DNA from: Rhododendron vialii
Taxonomy: Eukaryota; Streptophyta; Magnoliopsida; Ericales; Ericaceae
Direction: 5' to 3'
DNA length: 64,000 bases
Assembly: GCF_030253575.1 (NCBI RefSeq)
Contig: NC_080569.1
Coordinates: 5,891,501 to 5,955,500, forward strand
This document shows positions 56,503 through 64,000 of the stretch, piece after piece. A program made the position numbers and the translations under genes. The stretch's first letter is position 1. Every line of letters begins with the position of its first letter. The notes below the pieces were generated by a model that saw nothing but the letters and a program-made list of their open reading frames with translations, was not told where the DNA came from and searched no databases.

Positions 56503-56961
56503 CCGGGAACTGTGCTGTGCAGTCCGTATTGCACAGCATGTTGTGCGGCCTTGTCGGCATTGGTCCGATGATTGGAGACGTCCATTGTGTAGAACTCGTC
56601 GAGTACTACAAATATACCAAAAATTAACTCGATCAAATATCGTTAAGTACTTCATTCAAATACATATAACTCGAAAAAGAAAAAAAAATCTTAATGGGTA
56701 CGAAACACTGGATCAAAACCACTTGATCCAATTTTTTCAAGTTATATGTATTCCGATGAGGCACTTAAAGATATTTAATCAAATTCATTTTTGATAAACT
56801 TATAGTACTCGACGAGCTCTACGTAATGGACGTCTCCGATCGTCGGACCGATGCGCGGCCTTGAGTTCAGTTTTGGTAAACTTGTAGTACTCGACGAGCT
56901 CTACGCAATGGACGTCTCCGATCGTTGGACCGATGCCGGCAAGGCCGCGCAGCACAGTCCC
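56503..56961. mobile_element. Foldback element with a duplicated right arm
   Basis: The left arm (GGACTGTGCTGTGC-like end at 56503, GTCCGATGATTGGAGACGTC, GAACTCGTCGAGTACTACAA) is the inverse complement of the right arm, which is present twice (TAGTACTCGACGAGCTCTAC at about 56802 and 56886). Only the distal arm reaches the GCAGCACAGTCCCC terminus. Confidence 0.7.
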
Positions 56962-57424
56962 CAGATCAGTCTCTGTACAGGGATTTTCAGATGAATCAAA
57001 ACCAAAATCTTGTTTGCCTTCCATGGGATGGCAATCTGAACCGATCGGATGGCAATTTCATTCCGAAACCAATAGATGTCCACACCGAGGTAATCGAATT
57101 ACAAAAGCAAAAGAATTGAACCGATTCCCGTCCAGTATGATTGCGAACCAGAGTCTAGGTAAAACGAAACCGTCAGGTTTCGGTTCAGGTTTCAAATTTT
57201 GGGTTCAATTGATTTTAGTTAAAAAGAAAAAAATCGACCCAACCTGTTGGCGGTTGCCATCGTATGTAATTTCATAGTAGATCGCAATATCACACACGCA
57301 AGCGTCACAAAAGGGAACTTCCCAAAGGTGACATCTCCACTTGGTGTAGGAAACAGCACAACCTATTGCACAATTTACGCATACAATAGCCTTGAAGTTA
57401 AGAATATCGAATTAGCCAACGGCT

Positions 57425-57488
57425 TACTGCCGCGCTCTGTTCAGTTGTCAAGATTACTGCCGCGCTCTGTTCAGTTGTCAAGAATTAG
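57425..57488. repeat. Perfect 31-bp tandem duplication
   Basis: TTACTGCCGCGCTCTGTTCA plus the following 11 bases occurs twice without a mismatch. It looks recent. Confidence 0.9.
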
Positions 57489-60400
57489 ATGTAGGAAAAT
57501 TATTCTAGAGAAAAGGGTAAACGAAATGGAGTATAAAATAAAGCGAAGAGCTTAATGTGTTTATTGTTACAACCAATTGTAGCAGGAAGTTCTTCTAGCC
57601 AACGTTTTCAATGGGGTCATCGTAGAAGTGTAGCAATAGCAGCAGGAAGGATCAAACGACATGTAGCGGATATCGTGGAAGCCGTGAACCTTCTAAATTT
57701 ACTTTTGGCACCAAAGCACTTGAAAAGGTCGTAATTGTTAAGTATTGACGGCGAAGCTTGAAGTAGTGATACGTATCGGGAAACAGTAGTTACACAAGCA
57801 ATTTCTTGTAGCTCCGGTGTATCGGAATGTAACAGTACCAAAGGGCCGAAAAACCAATGTGACGGACGATGCACTGCAAAGCAGTGGCTATTTAAAGTTT
57901 AAACCTGTGCTTCTAAACTCCACTTTAATTCTCAGGTGGGGGGTGTGGATTGCTAAACTAATTTCCCAAAAATGATACGCTGAAGAACTAATGAATCTCT
58001 GTCATACAAAATATTTATTAATACATCAGAGTAACACAAAAAAAAAAAAAAAAAAATTAAAGAACCAGTAGTTTTGTAGAACACTTTTGAACTACAAATT
58101 ATGAAGCATACCTCTCAATTGGAAATGCTAACTTGTGGAAACTGGAATGCTTAAGAGCTGCCCAATGAATCGAAAACAATTAATTCCAGATAGTGTAACA
58201 CCAAGCTATGTAAGACGATAGGAAAAGACATACTATTTTGAATTTAACGATGAAACGAATCCAAAAAGCCAGACAACAGAATACGAACGCAATATAACTC
58301 TAAACACTAACATAAGTATAACGGAAAAAGAGGACGAGGGTTTTCGCCCAGTATGCCTTGTCCCATTGACACACGGACAGGGGACTCCATCTTATACAAC
58401 GCTGGATACAACAAAGACACTGCAAATTTCAGGAAATGTATTGAATATACAAGGATTCAACTCATGAGAACGAAGCTCAAGTTTAATCTTCAAGGAAAAA
58501 TGGAGTAAATGAATTGCCCCAAATGGATATCAATTTCTTCATCTTCAAACAATTGTCTAGACAGCCATTCTTGACATTCGACACATAGTTTGATGAATAG
58601 TATTTCATAGTCATGACTCAAACATCACACACCATATGTTACAGCTCTTTACATTATTCACGCTACTCAATCATCTTCATGATGATAACAAGAGGATAGA
58701 TTTCAAATAAATTTGATTCACTACATAAAACTAATACAAGATGCTACACTATTGCTCTCTATTCGGTTCAGAAGACAGTTACCTAATAAATGTAAAAGAA
58801 CTACGAATCCATTGACCAAAATAAATGTGGTGCAAGGCTACGTCAAAGCTTTAAACCTTGATAGTAATACAAGCCCTTTGGGAAACAAAAAGAATTTGAT
58901 CCTGATCTTATAGAGCATAAGCTCATTTTTACAACTCAATCGAGAACTATTTGAGATAAAATCTTGCTCACTGCTTGAAGAGAATAAACACATAGCAGGT
59001 ATAGGGTTTTCAAGGGTAGAAGAACCAAACTGGAATAAGCAGATTGAAAGGGGGAGGGGGGAAATAGATTCGGCTTGATTTCTAAAGCAAGTTTATTGAT
59101 TATGAAAGTAGTCCGTGGAAATTAGGCGGCAGCTGCTAATGGCTTCATTGTTGGACTAACCAACCACAGGTCGAAACAGGATTGCCGATTGCAAAATTTT
59201 ACCATAAACTAGGCTTGAAAACAGTGGGCTTGGAAGCTAGGATATGGTCTTTTCTTAAGGGGTGAATAGCACCAAGGGACAGTAACTAAGGCTAGCTCTT
59301 TATTAGAAGGATGACAAAGAAAGGAAGAAACGAAGGAAAGGATTCTTAACCTCACTAGGCATAAGCAAAATGAAGTCGATAAAGAGCAAGACGAAGTAAA
59401 TTGAACAGGCTAGGCAGTAGGCACAATACGAAGGTGAGGCTAACATGAACCATGCATAGTAAGTTAATAACCTCATTCATGCTTGGTTTAAGATAAACAA
59501 GCTGCCGATCAGTTTTAGGTTCGGTGTAATTCAATAATTTCTAAAACATCAAGAGATTGTGCTATAAAGGCTGCAAATGGGTCATAAAGGTCAAGTTATT
59601 TTAGTAGGTCTCCATATTGATGTCCATGTTTTTAAGATTAAAAGGTCAAAATACTAGTTATGAAAGTGATATTGGCACTCCACATTTAACCATTGGCACT
59701 CCATTTTTTGTCTTTATCCTATATGAAATTACCAAATTATCATTTATTTTGTTAGTGTTCGTCGATCCACTTTAAAGGATCATAGCTTTCTAGTCAAATA
59801 CCTAATGTATGTGGTTCTTAAGCATCCAAACAAAAACCACCGGACCCTACAAAACCAGCTTTCCCGGCCACAGTCCCCAGGATATTGCACATAGTCCCCT
59901 AAACATTATGAAAACTCATTTTGTTCCTTCTTTTCAAGGATTAGGATCTTGTTAGGACTTTTGAAACCGTAAATCCCTATACCTATCACCTTCCCGACTA
60001 AAAAACACCACAAAAAATCAGCCATTATACTTCTACCCGCCTAAATTTTGGGCTCACCAACATCATAATTTCATAAGTACAAGAATCACATTTTCAAAAA
60101 TCACACATCTCAAACAGAAATACCGCAAATATATGGCGGTGTTACAATTTTGCCTAATTCTAGCTAGTAGGAATAAACTCAATTACCAACAAATAGTAAC
60201 AACTACATAAAAATATTGCAAAGCTATAAAAGAACATAACTAATAACAAACAAATAGGAAGCTCCATGGAACAACGGTATAGTTATAAGACTAAACTTGG
60301 ACTTGATAAGATACTCAAATGAATTCTAGCAACACATTCAAAAGAATAATAATAGGCTCAACTCTAAGGACTCAATCAGATGATTTCTCAAAAGCTAGCT

Positions 60401-61108
60401 ATAAACCAAACTCTTGCTTCATCGTCTCTCATCCTTTGCATAATCAAAGACATGTTTTAGCTTATACATTTAACAATTTCCAAGAGGACAGAAAGAGGGA
60501 TGGCAGTCCCTCACTCCCTAAGCAATTTGTTGCATAAAAAATGACGAATTGTACTTGCCGTGGTAACCATACCCTAGCCCATGTGACATGGGTCCTAAAC
60601 CTTATGGAATCCTCCTAACAGTCCATCTTTGGCCCTTTTGAGACGTCAAACTCTTATTGCACGTTGGTATCAACCTTTTCATAAAAGATTTTTCTTTTTT
60701 TTCCGGCTAATTAAAGATATTAAAAAATGAGATATCGCAAAACAAAAGTACTCTGTAATAACTAATGGTTGGACTATGTGAGGAACCTGAAAGGCTTGAA
60801 CTTGAGAGAAAACACTTCACCTGATCCAAATTGATTTGTCAAGTCCCTAAAATGCAAATGAAGTTTTGTAGGCATTCTGAAGAAATAGCAACAAGTTCTC
60901 TCCTCTGAGTCACATATGCAATAGAAGGATCTCAAATCTGTCAAAAGGGACAAGAGATCATGAATATGTCATCCAATTAGATGAGATAAGATTTATATGT
61001 AGAGTACTATGATACTTATATTTGCTCAATTTGACTAGTAGCAACATATATAAGGTTCTAAACGAGAATCATCTATGTACTGTTGCAATTTGTGGGGGTT
61101 TTATACAA
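57489..61108. other. Gene-poor region upstream of MIR535 locus 2
   Basis: 3.6 kb without coding features. An A-run at 58039-58055 is present. It could contain the promoter and 5' part of a MIR535 primary transcript, but no splice or TATA signal is decisive. Confidence 0.4.
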
Positions 61109-61255
61109 CGGTTTTGCTATTGTCAGCCCACTGGGCTGACGATAAACACGCTAGAAGACAAGAAAAACACGTGTTTCTGTGCACTTTTTACACCCTTTAA
61201 TATACATTCACACACTCACTATTGTCAGCCCATTGGGCTGATTTTAGAATTTTCC
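61109..61255 (+). mobile_element. Small MITE, copy 5 (best preserved)
   Basis: 147 bp from CGGTTTTGCTATTGTCAG to TTTTAGAATTTTCC, with perfect 9-bp duplications TTTATACAA (61100-61108 and 61256-61264). Near each end a 17-19-bp palindrome of the form TCAGCCCA-N-TGGGCTGA occurs. It lies 0.2 kb upstream of MIR535 locus 2. Confidence 0.9.
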
Positions 61256-61429
61256 TTTATACAATTCCATATCCATAATAACATCTTTTTGTAGTAAGTC
61301 CTCCAACATTCAAAAGACTGCCAATTTCAACAGATAAACTGACCTCAGACTGTGGGGATGAGTTATATCACACACTCGCAAAAATGCAAGGACGAACATA
61401 TGAGGAGGAATTGAGCTTGCATTGACCAA

Positions 61430-61525
61430 CAAAATGTATGACGACGATAGAAAGCACGCTTGTACACAATCATGTCCAAGCATGAACGCATACTAGCGTG
61501 CTCTCTCTCGTCGTCAAACAATAGT
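61430..61525 (+). ncRNA. MIR535: MIR535-related microRNA precursor, locus 2 (diverged)
   Basis: The 5' arm at 61439-61460 begins TGACGACGATAGAAAGCACG, three changes from conserved miR535 (positions 5, 10 and 13, from memory). The 3' arm at 61495-61516 (GCGTGCTCTCTCTCGTCGTC) would pair perfectly with a 5' arm lacking the changes at 10 and 13, so the present stem has two internal mismatches. The loop shares TCATGTCC, GCATGAA and CTAGCGTGC with locus 1, showing common descent. Whether it still makes a functional miRNA is uncertain. Confidence 0.72.
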
Positions 61526-63210
61526 GTGTCAAAGCTTCAAAAATATCTGCAGTGAAAAGAAAACATGCTATAAGAAAAAAGGAATAGAGTACGCATGTAC
61601 TTCCCAATTGATGAGGGAATGGGTGAGGAATGATTGCAAATAGACTTAAAATTCGGCAATATGTGCACAAATTGATTGCTCTTAAAAAGTTTTACTGTTG
61701 AATAGCGGCCCCCATACATCTCAAAACTGTACAATAAGAAAAAATGTAAGGATTAACACACAAACAAAAAGCATTCACTATTTTAATTGGATGTGTTCTA
61801 TCAATGTAGCATTGACACTGACACGCGACACAACATCAACAATTGCAAATTTTACATAATTGAAGGACAAGCCGTCAGGACTCACTTTACAAAAAATTAC
61901 AAGTATTGTATGAGTAAAGAATAATGATTAGGCTCTAATATAAATTTATAAAACGATGTACACTTTCAATCTCATGATTACATAATTCACAAAAGTATTG
62001 TGTCATTATAATAAGTAAACTATCATCTGTCGCACGAAAAACAAAGACTTCCTTAAGCTTTAACTTGTCTACGAAGTCTACTATTGCTTTTACCATCCCC
62101 AATGAGTGTCGTGTGAGTATCCGTAGTGTCCATAAAGCATCTAAAGCAATATTTAGAGTGTTCCCAAAAGTGTCCAACGAAGAACATTGAGAAATAATAG
62201 GACACTTTTGATTTTAGTGCCAGAACGTGTCCGGATAGTGCCAGCATCATAAACCGGTATTTGACCTTCGGCGAAGTGTTTGTGCTACATTGGTTTCTAT
62301 AATGGATTTATGCCTAAATTTAACCTTTACACTTCATTACTCTTCTTATCCTTTCTCTTGATTCTTCCATCCCCTCCAAAACACACCTTACCGTAATTGA
62401 GCATCAAATTCAAACTTCCGCGATGTAATTCTTATTTTACTCTTATTTCACCTTGCAATAAATGGATAAGAAGATGATCAATGGTAGGTGTAGTGCTACA
62501 TATCAAGCAATATGCATAGATATCGAGTGTCACATTCGTGAATTTTTTTAAAATAAAATCCTCAACACATGTTCAACAAAAAAAGTTCATTTCAATATTA
62601 CATGTTTAATCTATGTTATAACATCTACGTATTCCTTTTGCAAACTAATACCCCGCATCCTACTTTGTCTATCCACATTTCCAATGTTGTATACCTCCAA
62701 ATTTGTGTTCACCTTGAACATTCAAAGCAAATCCTCAAAAATGGTTATACACAATTTAGAAAATGGGGGCAAAGGGACAGCACTGAAAATCTATGGTCAC
62801 CCAAGGCTAGATTTCAAACAATTCAAAACCATCAATCCCACACAGGTAAATGAAATTGAAAAAAAGCCCCAAGCTTCATAACAATGGTTGTGGGAGTGCA
62901 CAATCCCAAGCAGGAAGCATGCTTGAAACACAAGGTCACGATGGACACAAAACAATTACCATTTTGTCTTAGAATTGAAATCGAGTACAAATTTATTATT
63001 TAGGATTTCCAACAATGAAAAGGCTCTATGATCCTACGAAGGCCTAATCCCATTCCCCGGTGAACAACCGGATAAAAAAAAAACCCACTGTTACTAATCA
63101 GGGACGGCCGGTTAACTAGTAAATATTTGGCCCTCACCACTATACCAGTTAATTTGCATCCAATTCAGGCCTTGCATCAACAGTTACATACTGGCCGGTT
63201 TTTAAAACTT
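61526..63210. other. Spacer downstream of MIR535 locus 2
   Basis: No gene supported. GACACTGACACGCGACAC near 61816 and CCAGAACGTGTCCGGATAGT near 62220 suggest degraded hAT-type termini, similar to the element at 51.7 kb. Confidence 0.35.
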
Positions 63211-63340
63211 TAAGGGCCTATTTGATTCGAGGGACCAGAGGTGGGATAGGACAATCCCCACACCTCTCCTAATCCTATATTTGTGTGTCTATCTACCACT
63301 GGACCATTAGTCCTAATTGGACTCAATATCCTTTAAAGAA
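63211..63340. mobile_element. Left end of a PIF/Harbinger-like MITE (fragment)
   Basis: GGGCCTATTTGATTCGAGGG followed by GGTGGGATAGGACAATCCCC resembles the start of the element at 1986. The right end was not found. Confidence 0.35.
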
Positions 63341-63454
63341 GGCACAAATCAATCGCGGGTAATTCTAATTGAATCCACATCTAATGTCTCTAGCCCATTG
63401 TTCTTTGCACTGACCACCTCTTTTAAAAAAAAAAAATGTTCATTTTTTTATCAT

Positions 63455-63457
63455 AAA

Positions 63458-63520
<63 letters not shown>
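63455..63520. repeat. (TA)n(TG)n microsatellite
   Basis: About 10 TA units pass directly into about 20 TG units. Confidence 0.95.
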
Positions 63521-63522
<2 letters not shown>

Positions 63523-63525
63523 TTA

Positions 63526-63945
63526 GAGTTCATCATTTTGTACCAAACAAAGTTGTTGTACCCACCTTGTGGAAAAAAAAAAAAAAAAACTTCTGCTATC
63601 CTTCATAATTCTTTACCAGAAAAAAGCTTTTGATACCAACCTTGCATAAAATAAAGTTCTCTTATAGTTCATGATCTTGTATCAGGAAAAACTTTTGTAA
63701 CAATCTTGACAAAAAAACGCCTTACGTTATAGTTCATCATTTTCTACCAAAAAATTTAAAAAAAATTCTTCATTATTAAAACACTTTTGTACCAACCTTG
63801 ATAATGAAAAGAACTTTTGTTATCATTGATCATTTGTACTAGAAATAACTTTTGTTACCAACTTAATATAAAATAAAATAAAACCTTCTGTTTTTGTTTA
63901 CAAAATAACTTTTGTACCATTGCTGGTGAAGAAAAAATGTCATAG
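63526..63945. repeat. Diverged A/T-rich tandem repeat, ~66-bp period
   Basis: At least five imperfect units share the order TTCAT(C/A/G)AT-TT, TACCA(A/G), AAAACTTTTGTACCAACCTTG, TTATAG. Units differ strongly, indicating an old array. It continues nearly to the right edge, where an A-run and (TA)n at 63961-64000 end the window. Confidence 0.7.
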
Positions 63946-63960
63946 GTTCAATGCATACCC

Positions 63961-64000
<40 letters not shown>

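Noticed and set aside
63317..63526. ORF ending in a Cys-Val repeat
   Set aside because: It translates a TG microsatellite.
1..64000. CRISPR arrays, operons, bacterial promoters or phage-type systems
   Set aside because: The window is plant nuclear DNA with spliced genes; the tandem repeats seen are minisatellites without spacer structure.

Overview
The window is nuclear DNA of a flowering plant, most likely a woody eudicot. The genus cannot be fixed from the sequence. The evidence is GT-AG introns of 0.2-3.3 kb, plant-only gene families (PPR, FAR1-related factors, MEE60-like membrane proteins, MIR535), AT-rich non-coding DNA, and many plant-type MITEs, SINEs, LINE remnants, hAT elements, a TRIM and a solo LTR. 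Most short ORFs are chance or transposon-derived. Gene models below were built by hand from splice signals and paralogue comparison.

Layout. 1-1306 (-): N-terminal 435 codons of a PPR protein. 3.47-6.27 kb (-) and 7.15-10.05 kb (+): two head-to-head FRF-type genes (one FAR1 DNA-binding domain plus a C-terminal coiled coil). 10.8-15.4 kb (-): a PRCC-family gene with a 3.3-kb intron holding a LINE reverse-transcriptase relic and a Stowaway MITE. 17.6-36.1 kb: a tandem segmental duplication carrying two MEE60-like genes (17.67-18.42 and 29.52-30.34 kb, both -). The two copies have been loaded with different transposons. Copy 1 carries a three-layer nest: a TRIM inside a broken hAT transposase element inside a second hAT-type element. 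Copy 2 carries a 5'-truncated LINE split by a 2.47-kb solo LTR, plus a tandem-dimer MITE. 39.3-43.7 kb (-): a third FRF gene. 43.9-64 kb: gene-poor, with two hairpins matching the MIR535 microRNA family (48.9 and 61.4 kb, both +), nested MITEs, foldback elements and minisatellites.

Function. The three FRF genes belong to the FHY3/FAR1 clan of domesticated-transposase regulators linked to light signalling. miR535 belongs to the miR156/529/535 superfamily, whose usual targets are SPL transcription factors. Their proximity is noteworthy but no functional link is shown by the sequence. The strongest observations are the linked MIR535 pair, the FRF trio with an initiator ATG apparently split by an intron in two members, the duplication whose two copies act as empty sites for each other's insertions, and a small MITE family with 9-bp target duplications present five times.
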